Shown piece by piece: positions 17,202 through 24,631 of a stretch of DNA of 34,500 nt. The notes below the pieces were generated by a model. The model was not told the DNA's origin. It saw only the letters and a program-made list of their open reading frames with translations, and did not search any database. Position numbers and translations under genes: made by a program. Positions within the stretch are counted from its first letter, which is position 1; each line of letters opens with the position of its first letter. This stretch comes from Pseudarthrobacter oxydans. Its GTDB lineage: Bacteria; Actinomycetota; Actinomycetes; Actinomycetales; Micrococcaceae. The stretch is taken from positions 1-34,500 of the forward strand of contig NZ_JABTYH010000042.1 in assembly GCF_013314975.1 (NCBI RefSeq), given 5' to 3'.

Positions 17202-18308
17202 ATGGCGGTCGACGCGTCCGGGCGTGTGCTGCAGCTGAGCGCTGTTCAGCTGCTGCATCCCGAGGAACAGACGCTTGAGGACATGCTGACCGGGTGGCGC
17301 AACCAGCAGCTCTCTAGAAACCTCCAGTTCGACACGATCGACAAGGGCATCGAGTGTGTTCGCCGGTTCGTCAACCATGTGAACGAGTTTCCGTGGAACT
17401 GGGCACCGGAGCATGTCGAGGAGTATTTCGGTGACCTCCGCTCGATCCACCAGCTGAAGCACTCAACCGTCCGCGGTTACCAGTCCACGCTCCGCCGGTT
17501 CACGTCCTACGTGTCGAACCCCGACTACGGCTGGGACCAGGTCTGCGAACAGCGCTTCGGCACACACCCGGCCCAGGTCTTCTTTGACTGGAACAGCGCC
17601 TCCCACACACAGGAGTACGAGGGACGGGCCTCCAAGCGGCCCTTCACCAAGACGGAACTGCAGACGCTGTTCGATCACGCCGACGACCAGGTCGAACTCA
17701 TCGCCGCCTCAGGCAAGAAAGGCTGGCAGGCAGCCTACCGGGACGCCGTCATGCTGAAAGTCGCCTACTCGTACGGGCTCAGGTTCAACGAACTCCGGCA
17801 CCTGCAAACCATCGACTTTGCGACCAACCCTCAAGCGCGAAGGTTCGGCAAGGCAGGCGTCTGCAAGGTCCGGTTCGGCAAATCACGCAAGGGCTCCCCA
17901 CACAAACCCCGCAGCGTCCTGACGGTCTTCGACTGGACCGCCGGCGTCATCGAGGACTGGCTCGCCAACGGACGGGGCACGCTCGACACCCTGGACCTGT
18001 TCCCCAGCGAACGCGGCGGCCTGATCTGTGAATCCACCTTGCTGCGCCGGCTCCGGCGCTACCTCAACGAGCTGGGAATGCCGCTGGATGGCCTGGACCT
18101 GCACTCGCTCCGGCGCTCCTATGCAACGCACCTGCTGGAGGACGGGTGGGATCCTAGATTCGTGCAACATCAAATGGGCCACGAACACGCCTCAACCACC
18201 GGGATCTACCAGTTCGTCAGCGACGACTTCCGCAACGCGACCCTCCGGGCGGCGCTGGACCGCACCATGGATGAAGTCCTGGGCGTGCAGATGCGAGGTC
18301 AATGGTGA
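17202..18308 (+). CDS. Tyrosine recombinase / integrase
   Basis: A 368-residue tyrosine recombinase with a complete active site: Arg194 in SYGLRFNEL, His301 and Arg304 in HSLRRSYATHLL, His327 in QMGHEHASTT and the nucleophile Tyr336 nine residues later. An N-terminal SAM-like core-binding domain covers about residues 25-110. It cuts and rejoins DNA through a 3'-phosphotyrosine. The ATG at 17202 has only a weak site (GGGGCG). Its last 7 bases overlap the following HTH gene, so the three genes 17.2-20.1 kb form one translationally coupled unit. It likely mobilises this segment or resolves plasmid forms. Confidence 0.92.
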   Translation: MAVDASGRVLQLSAVQLLHPEEQTLEDMLTGWRNQQLSRNLQFDTIDKGIECVRRFVNHVNEFPWNWAPEHVEEYFGDLRSIHQLKHSTVRGYQSTLRRFTSYVSNPDYGWDQVCEQRFGTHPAQVFFDWNSASHTQEYEGRASKRPFTKTELQTLFDHADDQVELIAASGKKGWQAAYRDAVMLKVAYSYGLRFNELRHLQTIDFATNPQARRFGKAGVCKVRFGKSRKGSPHKPRSVLTVFDWTAGVIEDWLANGRGTLDTLDLFPSERGGLICESTLLRRLRRYLNELGMPLDGLDLHSLRRSYATHLLEDGWDPRFVQHQMGHEHASTTGIYQFVSDDFRNATLRAALDRTMDEVLGVQMRGQW

Positions 18309-18640
18309 GGCGCGAAGTCGAATACAGGTGGCGGCTCTCCGAGCTCATGGCAGCACGGGGACTGCACAACACCACCGACCTCATCCCCCTGCTGGCCGAG
18401 CGCGGCATCACCTTGTCCCGGCCACAGGTCTACCGTCTCGTCAACCAGAAACCCGAACGCGTCGCGCTACAGGTCATCGCCGCGATCTGCGACATCTTCT
18501 CCTGCGGACCCGAGGACCTCATCACCGTCACAGCCGCCGACGTCCGCGCCCGCAAAACCGGAACCAGCGCCCCCAACGTCGTTGACCTGAACCGCACCGC
18601 CAGACCCCGCCGGGCACGCATCATCGACGATGACCACTGA
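18302..18640 (+). CDS. XRE/Cro-type helix-turn-helix protein within the recombinase operon
   Basis: A 112-residue DNA-binding protein. Residues 8-75 read as a Cro/CI-type HTH (LSELMAARGLHNTTDL, then LSRPQVYRLVNQKPERVALQVIAAICDIFSC). The C-terminal third is basic and Arg-rich. The start overlaps the recombinase stop and the end overlaps the next start by 11 bases. It probably controls this operon or acts as an excision/orientation factor with the recombinase. Confidence 0.82.
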   Translation: MVRREVEYRWRLSELMAARGLHNTTDLIPLLAERGITLSRPQVYRLVNQKPERVALQVIAAICDIFSCGPEDLITVTAADVRARKTGTSAPNVVDLNRTARPRRARIIDDDH

Positions 18641-20147
18641 CAAACCCGAAGGACTGACGCCCCGCAACACCAAGCTCGGCAGGCCGCGCACCACCGGGAC
18701 CGCGACATGCGCACGCTGCCGCCGGGCCGCCGGCAGAACACGCGCTACCTGGCCCGAAGGCCGAATCTGCGGTCCTTGCTTCACCACTGCCACCCGCACC
18801 CACGGGATCTGCCCCGGCTGCGGTCGGCAGCGGCTGCTGCCCGGGCCGCCCTCGGCCGCCGGAGGACCCCGCTGCGCACCATGCGCCGGCATCCTCCACG
18901 ACTTCCACTGCCCCCGCTGCAACACGGAAGGTGAGTTCTACCGGCGCGGCCTCTGCGCCCGCTGCGCCCTCCGGGACGACCTCAACAAACTACTGCTTAC
19001 ACACCCTGCCGACCCAGCGACTGCAGGCAAAATCGTCGATGTCCTTTGCAAGGCAGACCGGCCCGAAAGCATCATCACCTGGAAGCGCTCCCCCAAAGTC
19101 CAAGCCCTCCTGACATCTCTGTCATGCGGTGAAACTCCCTTGACTCATGAAGGCTTCGACGCCGTGGCTGAGTCGACGGAACGACCGGCGAATCACCTGC
19201 GTGCCCTGTTCATCCATCACGGGCTCCTCCCCTACCAAGACCCGCACCTGGCCCGGTTCGAAACCTGGATTGAGAACAAGCTCCGCGCCGTGCCCGAGGA
19301 GATCGCCAAACCCGTCAGCCAGTTCGCCACCTGGCATCACCTCCGCCGCATCCGGTCCATGACAACACCCGAAAAGAGCGCCCAAGCCCCGGTGCACTCC
19401 GCCAAACAAGAGATCACCGAAACCATCAAGTTCCTGGACTGGCTCTGGGAAACCCACCAGCGCACCGCAGCAAGCTGCACCCAGCAGGACATCGAAACCT
19501 GGCTCGCCACCGGCCCCACAACCAGAAAAGCCATTCGCACCTTCATCGTGTTCATCAACAACACCGGCACAAACCACCGGGTGGAAATGGGCCACTACAC
19601 CGCCAAAACCCGCCCAACAATCACCCAGGACCAACGCCTGGCATGGCTGCGGGAACTACTCACCGGCACCAGCGAATCCCTGCCCTACAGAGTCGCCGGC
19701 ATCCTGCTGCTTCTCTACGCCCAACCGCTCGCGCGGGTAGCCAAACTCCGGACCGATGCCGTCGAAACCAGCGAAACCAACGGCAACGTGAGGATCAGCT
19801 TCGGCGCCCATCCGGTACCCGTTCCCAGGCCTTTCGCAGAACTACTTCAAGAGCACCTCGCGAGCCGTCCAAATCTCAGAACCGGAGCGGGCACCCAAAG
19901 CCCGTGGCTCTTCCCGGGAACCCGCGCCGGCCAGCCGCTTCACTCCAACACCGTCATGGACAGGCTCCGCAGCCTCGGCATCGACCTGCGCGGCGCACGA
20001 AACACTGCCCTAGACGAACACCTCCTGGCCTCACCGCCGCCACTGGTCGCCGATGCCCTCGGCTACAGCCACCAGATCGCGTTCCTCCACGCCGACGCAG
20101 CAGGCGACGCCTGGTCCCGCTACGTCAACCTCCGGGCTAAGCCATGA
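18630..20147 (+). CDS. Zinc-ribbon recombinase-like protein with an apparently lost catalytic tyrosine
   Basis: A 505-residue protein. The N-terminus has six CxxC pairs (Cys27/30, 47/50, 61/64, 82/85, 94/97, 109/112), enough for three zinc ribbons. A core-binding-like region covers about 250-340, and the C-terminal third resembles a tyrosine recombinase catalytic domain: QPLARVAKL with Arg369, then a region ending RGARNTALDEHLL (Arg454/Arg457) and ALGYSHQIAFLHADAAG. In a normal enzyme the G-H of this last motif carries the third His, and Tyr follows nine residues later; here Tyr479 replaces that His, the expected Tyr place is Ala, and the nearest tyrosine is 498. It is therefore probably a DNA-binding partner or an altered enzyme, not a standard recombinase. 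Coupled to the two upstream genes. Confidence 0.75.
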   Translation: MTTDKPEGLTPRNTKLGRPRTTGTATCARCRRAAGRTRATWPEGRICGPCFTTATRTHGICPGCGRQRLLPGPPSAAGGPRCAPCAGILHDFHCPRCNTEGEFYRRGLCARCALRDDLNKLLLTHPADPATAGKIVDVLCKADRPESIITWKRSPKVQALLTSLSCGETPLTHEGFDAVAESTERPANHLRALFIHHGLLPYQDPHLARFETWIENKLRAVPEEIAKPVSQFATWHHLRRIRSMTTPEKSAQAPVHSAKQEITETIKFLDWLWETHQRTAASCTQQDIETWLATGPTTRKAIRTFIVFINNTGTNHRVEMGHYTAKTRPTITQDQRLAWLRELLTGTSESLPYRVAGILLLLYAQPLARVAKLRTDAVETSETNGNVRISFGAHPVPVPRPFAELLQEHLASRPNLRTGAGTQSPWLFPGTRAGQPLHSNTVMDRLRSLGIDLRGARNTALDEHLLASPPPLVADALGYSHQIAFLHADAAGDAWSRYVNLRAKP

Positions 20148-20227
20148 CCAAATTGGTTCTCCGGCCGGATTAGGCGTCGCTGTTCGAGCGAACCAGGACC
20201 AACGAACCAATATTTCGCTGGGCATCG

Positions 20228-20491
20228 TCACAAGGTGCTGGATAGCCTTGGCTTTGCGTAGAGCCACGCAACTACCCCAAGCAGCGGCACGAAGGCCATC
20301 ACAAGCACCCACACAATTCTAGAAGCTGGGTCTAAACGAAAATCCCCTAAAACATCCCAAATGCCCCAAACGATGGCCGCCAAGATGAAAGTTGCGGAAG
20401 CCCCGCCAAGTATGGCCAACGCCCATTGCCAAAGTTCCACAATTCCCCCGTTGATCGTTCTGACACGTTGAGAATTCAGCAAAGCACGCAC
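20228..20491 (-). CDS. Small membrane protein with a PLDc_N-like domain
   Basis: An up to 87-residue protein with two membrane segments (WALAILGGASATFILAAIVW and the IVWVLVMAFVPLLGVVAWLY region), ending in the pattern LDPASRxxWxxxxxxxPxxGxxxWLYxxPR typical of phospholipase D-nuclease N-terminal (PLDc_N) membrane domains. The start is uncertain: GTG at 20491, or GTG at 20440, which has GGGGG close upstream and would leave about 70 residues. Function of stand-alone PLDc_N proteins is unknown. It lies between the recombinase unit and the SIR2 gene on the opposite strand. Confidence 0.65.
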   Translation of the reverse strand: MRALLNSQRVRTINGGIVELWQWALAILGGASATFILAAIVWGIWDVLGDFRLDPASRIVWVLVMAFVPLLGVVAWLYAKPRLSSTL

Positions 20492-20790
20492 TGGCCAAAA
20501 GAGATAGGGAAAAATGTGTTCCGGCGACAGATTCTGCCGTTCGGGAACCCGCTTGTCCCAAGGAGTCCCCTGAACGCCCCGTCTTTGGTCTCCCTTGTCG
20601 TCTATAAGGTGGGGTTCGACCCAGGAATACGCAAGTCTCTGATCCGCAGGGATGCCAGTAAATTGGTTGAAGATTTAACTAACTCTGTTTAGCTTATTAA
20701 TCCTCGGCTCTCCACTGGGGGTGTGGACGTAGCTCTCGGCGTCCCGCAATGCCGCAAAGTACCCGGTAAAAATAATGGCAGAATCAGGGT

Positions 20791-22194
20791 ATGAGCGCAG
20801 CAGACATTGATGACACGGTTATCACGGTGCTTCGAGATGCTGTCCATGGCAAGAAGGACTATGCAGTCCTTCTAGGGGCCGGCGCATCTGCAGGTGCCGG
20901 CCTGCCTGATTGGAATGAACTGTCTGTTGAGCTGCTGGTCCGAAGTGGAGCCATTGCAGATGAGGAAACAGCGAAAGCGTTCCTGGCGTATCAGGATCCG
21001 GCTCTTGCGGCCGAGGCAGCAAAAACGGCGGCCGGAGCAGGCTGGGAGTCAGTTCTGGTAGACGGATTGTATTCCGGTGCGCCCAGTGACCTACGTCCAG
21101 GTGCCCTTCATCTGGCCTTGGCAAACTTGGCGGCACAAGCACAGCCCGGGGACATCCGCCTCTTCACGCTGAATTTTGACACGCTTCTCGAAGACGCCCT
21201 TACGATCGTTTCTACTGAGCTTGGCGCCCCAGTCCCGTCATACAGTCGGAGTACATTCTCCGATCGAGCTCCGTCAAATCAATTCGAAGTCCATCACCTT
21301 CACGGCGTGATCGAAAGATCGGGCGCCAATGCGCGTAATGTCGTACTGACTCTTTCCGAGTTCAACGACCTTGTAACGGAGAAAAGCTCCTGGCAACAAG
21401 CTGAACTTGCCCAGGCGCTGGGCTATGGTCCACTCATCCTCGCTGGGACCTCGTACCGAGACTCCGATATTCGTGCTTGGCTGAGCGAGCTAGCACCAAA
21501 AACAACGTCGAAAATCGTCGTCTTCCTCGCGCGGCAGGGACTAGGCCTAAGCAAGACACAGTTTGCAAGCGTACTGCCTTCCCTTGAAAAGCAGTGGAAA
21601 GCCATTGACGTCCACGCAATCATCACCCAAGACCACGCGGACGCTGCTCAAGCACTGCGCGAATTGCCGTATTTTGAAGAGCCAGACTACTGCGCTCCCT
21701 CCGTTAGGGCTGCTGACCTCTGGAGTAGCTGCGTCGCTAACTTTGAGGGTTTACAGAAGGAACATTCAGACTACCTTCGGGCCGAATCGGTCGCCCTTGA
21801 GGCCGCGATGGGCCGTCCATCCAACATCGTCCTCTGGGTCTCGAACGCAGAGGGCAGTGCCGTTAAGTGGTCTTCACCCGACCGCATCTATAGAGATGCG
21901 GCCCTCCTGCGCAAAGTGCCCGCCGGTCACGATAGTCAGTGGATAGTGGGGCGGTGCTTAGGTTCCGACGACATTCTCGCCGAAGATCTAAGTGAACTCT
22001 CTGATGAGGTACGCAGGTGGCGCTTCGTCATCGCCTTGCCCGTCGTTGTGGATCGGCCCGGGGGCCCTCCGTTCACCTTTGGTGCAGTTACCCTTGCTCT
22101 CGAGCACGTCCCCGATAATGCCGAACTGGCCATGTGGCGTCTAAGCCTGGAACCCATCGCCGAAGACTGGAGCGAGCGCCTCAGCCGCCTGTAA
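20791..22194 (+). CDS. SIR2-like NAD-hydrolysing protein with a GAF-like C-terminal region
   Basis: A 467-residue protein. Residues 20-290 form a SIR2-like (SIR2_2 type) domain: the NAD-binding GAGASAGAGLPDW (29-41), TLNFDTLLE (126-134), HLHGVI with the likely catalytic His171, and GTSYRDSDI (219-227). In bacterial defence systems such domains hydrolyse NAD to stop phage growth. Residues 340-467 have no SIR2 motif; the pattern IVLWV, then VPAGHDSQWIVGRCL, then FVIALPVVV and FTFGAVTLALEHV resembles a GAF ligand-sensing fold, which is my inference. A 60-residue serine-rich protein gene follows by 45 bases on the same strand. The upstream 100 bases are AT-rich. Alternative: a general SIR2-fold sensor of unknown activity. 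Confidence 0.8.
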   Translation: MSAADIDDTVITVLRDAVHGKKDYAVLLGAGASAGAGLPDWNELSVELLVRSGAIADEETAKAFLAYQDPALAAEAAKTAAGAGWESVLVDGLYSGAPSDLRPGALHLALANLAAQAQPGDIRLFTLNFDTLLEDALTIVSTELGAPVPSYSRSTFSDRAPSNQFEVHHLHGVIERSGANARNVVLTLSEFNDLVTEKSSWQQAELAQALGYGPLILAGTSYRDSDIRAWLSELAPKTTSKIVVFLARQGLGLSKTQFASVLPSLEKQWKAIDVHAIITQDHADAAQALRELPYFEEPDYCAPSVRAADLWSSCVANFEGLQKEHSDYLRAESVALEAAMGRPSNIVLWVSNAEGSAVKWSSPDRIYRDAALLRKVPAGHDSQWIVGRCLGSDDILAEDLSELSDEVRRWRFVIALPVVVDRPGGPPFTFGAVTLALEHVPDNAELAMWRLSLEPIAEDWSERLSRL

Positions 22195-22239
22195 CCGCGC
22201 GAGAGGGATACAATAATAGCTCGATCAAAGGAGTGAAAC

Positions 22240-22422
22240 ATGGCGACTTCAGGTAGCCAAGGCGTTCAAAGCATAGGTAAAGGCGAGTATCGTCTGAGCT
22301 CGTCTAGTCGAAGTGCATTGACCGGTCGTTTCTCTAAAACCAGTAGTTCCGGTTCCAAGGGGACATCGTCTTCAAGCGCATCGTCGAGTGGAAACGCCAA
22401 GCCGGGTACTTCGAATAAGTAG
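22240..22422 (+). CDS. Serine-rich 60-residue protein paired with the SIR2-like gene
   Basis: A very short protein with a strong ribosome binding site (AAAGGAG, 6 bases before the ATG). By my count 21 of 60 residues are Ser, with many Gly and Lys/Arg. No hydrophobic segment, so probably soluble and disordered. A KGEYRLSSSSRSALTGRF core is the only part with mixed sequence. It lies 45 bases after the SIR2-like gene and is likely in the same transcript. I do not recognise the family. It could be a regulator or inhibitor of the SIR2-like protein or a trigger peptide; these are guesses. Confidence 0.65.
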   Translation: MATSGSQGVQSIGKGEYRLSSSSRSALTGRFSKTSSSGSKGTSSSSASSSGNAKPGTSNK

Positions 22423-22593
22423 ATCAAGCCAGAAGAGACCTGACGTTAACAGACGGTTCAGTGGGAATAGTGTCCGCGCCCGACGCCGGTCGCCCATATG
22501 AGCATCCTCATTTTTGGAGACGGTCCCACCGCATGAACCCTTTCCCTAGCGAACTGTTCTAGTCGGCCGTTATAACCAGCCAGCGTCCACTTT

Positions 22594-24000
22594 TCAAGCG
22601 TTACCGCATTCGTCACGGCCCCGTGCGTGGAGAACGAAGCTGTCAAGAACTCGCAGAGCAGCACATAGTGCACCTATCCGAGGAGTCTGCTGAGGATCGA
22701 GAGTTACACGGGTAAGCATATTAGCGCCCGCGCGCGCATTGTGAGCGCCTCGGTTAAAGCTGTATTCATCTACAGCCTCTTCCATAGCATCTATGTACTC
22801 TGCGGCTGCGGATTGATCCCCACGAGCTACAGATGCCAGCTCCTTTCTCATCATCATGACTATCCGCGAGGGGTTCACGGAGTTGATGATTGTGGCCAGG
22901 CCTTGACCCAAGGCGTTACCGCCTCGACGGAAGATCCAACCCGCCTCAGTTAATTCGGAGTTCTCGTCCCGCGACCTCACCCTCGCTGCATCTTTGAAAG
23001 GCTGATCAAGAGCCGAACGAAGACGGACCGGGACAGCAAAGCAATCAACGTGATTTTCCTTTCCGCAATGGCACGCCCCTACGCTCAAGGAATGCCGGAG
23101 ACTTTCCTCATCAAGTGTTGGGGGTAAGGGAAGCGGCAATACCTGATGATGACCGGGCTCGCCGGCCATTCCTCCGCCCCCACGGTAGACGTGGCCGTCA
23201 AGAATGAGTGCAGCACCTACCCCGTCTTGAAGAACCGCGACAATAGCCAAATCCCTCTCCTTATATTCCGAGCGGTACAACTCTCGTACGGCCAAAAGAT
23301 TCACATCGTTATCTACCACGACTGGGATTCCAGTTAGATCCTGCAATGGTGTGGCTAGGTCATAGTCCTCTCCTGCTGGGATGCCGATGTGTGTTCCGCC
23401 CAGGATCTTTCCCTGGTGCACAGGCGCTGCTACCTGTATGCCGATCCCCATCAACTGCCGGGCTTGCCCCTTAGGCCTGCCTTCGATCGTGTTGAGTTCT
23501 TGCTGAAGATGCTCGATGAGTTGATGAATGTGATGTGCGAGGTCAAAAAATGAAGCATCCCGAAGCTCCACTGTGTGCTCCACCAGCACGTCGCGGTCTA
23601 TGTCAGCCCGAAGGCTGGTAATGAGTCCGGTAAGGGCGACAGGCTTATCATCATTGTGCTCAACGGTTATGCCAGCTAAACCCCAGGTGTCGCCGTCTAG
23701 CCGTAGCGGCTTCACCGGTCGCCCCGTCCGCTTCTCGTCCGGGCGAAGGGCCCCCTCTACAAGAACGTCCATGTCAATAAGAGCCGCCACGGCTTTGCTG
23801 ACGATAGCGGGGTTCACCGTCGTCGGTCTGGCTAGCATGGCTCCCCCAGCAATATCAGCGCGGGAAATATCTTCTGGCGCTTGCACCATGGCCCTGACGA
23901 GAACCTTTGCCAAGACGTCCGAGCTGACGCCGAATCTCTTCGTACGCTGGGCGTTGAGGAGTTGGGCGTCCCAAGTAGCTGCGTGCATGCGATTAGACAT
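22594..24000 (-). CDS. ROK-family transcriptional regulator
   Basis: A 468-residue repressor-like protein. Residues about 25-90 form a winged HTH with the ROK-typical RPTTVNPAIVSKAVAALIDMDVL segment. The rest is a ROK kinase-like fold: the GIGIQVAAPV region (186-194), the catalytic-type VDNDVN (229-234), and a zinc-site pattern with EPGHH (281-285) and Cys310, Cys312 and Cys320. ROK regulators bind a sugar or sugar phosphate. The ATG at 24000 has no clear ribosome binding site, so it may be leaderless. No sugar transport or enzyme gene is adjacent, so its regulon is unclear. Two near-identical 14-bp sites lie just upstream. Confidence 0.9.
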   Translation of the reverse strand: MSNRMHAATWDAQLLNAQRTKRFGVSSDVLAKVLVRAMVQAPEDISRADIAGGAMLARPTTVNPAIVSKAVAALIDMDVLVEGALRPDEKRTGRPVKPLRLDGDTWGLAGITVEHNDDKPVALTGLITSLRADIDRDVLVEHTVELRDASFFDLAHHIHQLIEHLQQELNTIEGRPKGQARQLMGIGIQVAAPVHQGKILGGTHIGIPAGEDYDLATPLQDLTGIPVVVDNDVNLLAVRELYRSEYKERDLAIVAVLQDGVGAALILDGHVYRGGGGMAGEPGHHQVLPLPLPPTLDEESLRHSLSVGACHCGKENHVDCFAVPVRLRSALDQPFKDAARVRSRDENSELTEAGWIFRRGGNALGQGLATIINSVNPSRIVMMMRKELASVARGDQSAAAEYIDAMEEAVDEYSFNRGAHNARAGANMLTRVTLDPQQTPRIGALCAALRVLDSFVLHARGRDECGNA

Positions 24001-24026
24001 GGGACAAAGCTAGCACTGAGTTAAAT

Positions 24027-24085
24027 TAGTACAGTAAGTCTGCGCGAGGCGTTTACCTTCTTTGGTTATCCTAGTAAAGTAAGTC
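24027..24085. promoter_or_regulatory. Two direct repeats upstream of the ROK gene, candidate operators
   Basis: TAGTACAGTAAGTC (24027-24040) and TAGTAAAGTAAGTC (24072-24085) are identical at 13 of 14 positions and 45 bp apart, close to four helical turns. They lie 27 and 72 bases before the ROK start codon. They fit autoregulation by looping or cooperative binding. The sequence alone does not show which protein binds. Confidence 0.5.
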
Positions 24086-24121
24086 CCAGAAGTAGTGGCC
24101 TTTTCTGTCAGACAAGACGAA

Positions 24122-24145
24122 AGGCCAGGACAAGTGTCCCGGCCT
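24122..24145. other. Hairpin in the ROK/S1 intergenic region
   Basis: AGGCC/GGCCT and GGACA/TGTCC stems stacked around an A-C mismatch with a 2-base loop. There is no T tract, so it is a weak terminator candidate or a structural element of the intergenic region. Confidence 0.3.
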
Positions 24146-24188
24146 CGCCTGACGTTCTTGGGGTGATAAGTCCCAAGCGCGCCTGGGT

Positions 24189-24204
24189 GCGTCGAATTCG
24201 ACGC
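24189..24204. promoter_or_regulatory. Perfect 16-bp palindrome
   Basis: GCGTCGAATTCGACGC is an exact palindrome in the 630-base non-coding stretch between the divergent ROK and NDT-S1 genes. Perfect palindromes of this length are typical of dimeric regulator sites. No partner is identified. Confidence 0.35.
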
Positions 24205-24568
24205 TACCCTCCAGTTTTTCGTTCCACGCCCAAGGGCGCCATTAGTCCGCTATGGAATGCTGCGAACGTGTGTAATGCTTCCACACCTCAGCACGTCTGA
24301 CAAGACATAGCGAGATTTTGCCTATTTCTTGCGCCATTCAATAGCGGGATCGCCCTGCCCCCAGGGTCCTACGATCGGTTCCTTGATTTAAGCGATCACT
24401 GAGGCGCAAACTCCGCGACGTCATTCGCACCCACGTCGCATCCCTTGTGATATGGAGCACAGTGATGGCAGTATGTATCTCACGTAGCGTGATCCGGTTC
24501 GGCTTGATAACCCGCACCTAACAGTTGACGCAAGCGTCGTGGGCCCCTCCAGTCCCACGTTCCACTCA

Positions 24569-24619
24569 AGGGGTCGTTCCCTCGGCTTAACCGAGTCGAG
24601 GGGTCGGCCCCTAGTAACC
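24569..24619 (+). repeat. Imperfect tandem repeat and stem-forming leader before the NDT-S1 gene
   Basis: AGGGGTCG occurs at 24569 and again at 24599, each followed by TAACC at 24588 and 24615. A local dyad CTCGG-CTTAA-CCGAG covers 24581-24595, and AGGGG can also pair with CCCCT at 24608-24612. The tract ends 12 bases before the start codon at 24632, so it is likely a structured leader or a pair of binding sites. Confidence 0.4.
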
Positions 24620-24631
24620 AGGGAGAGCATC

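Noticed and set aside
24539..24631. Extended N-terminus for the NDT-S1 protein
   Set aside because: The extra 31 residues come from the tandem repeat tract; the GTG at 24632 has a much better ribosome binding site.
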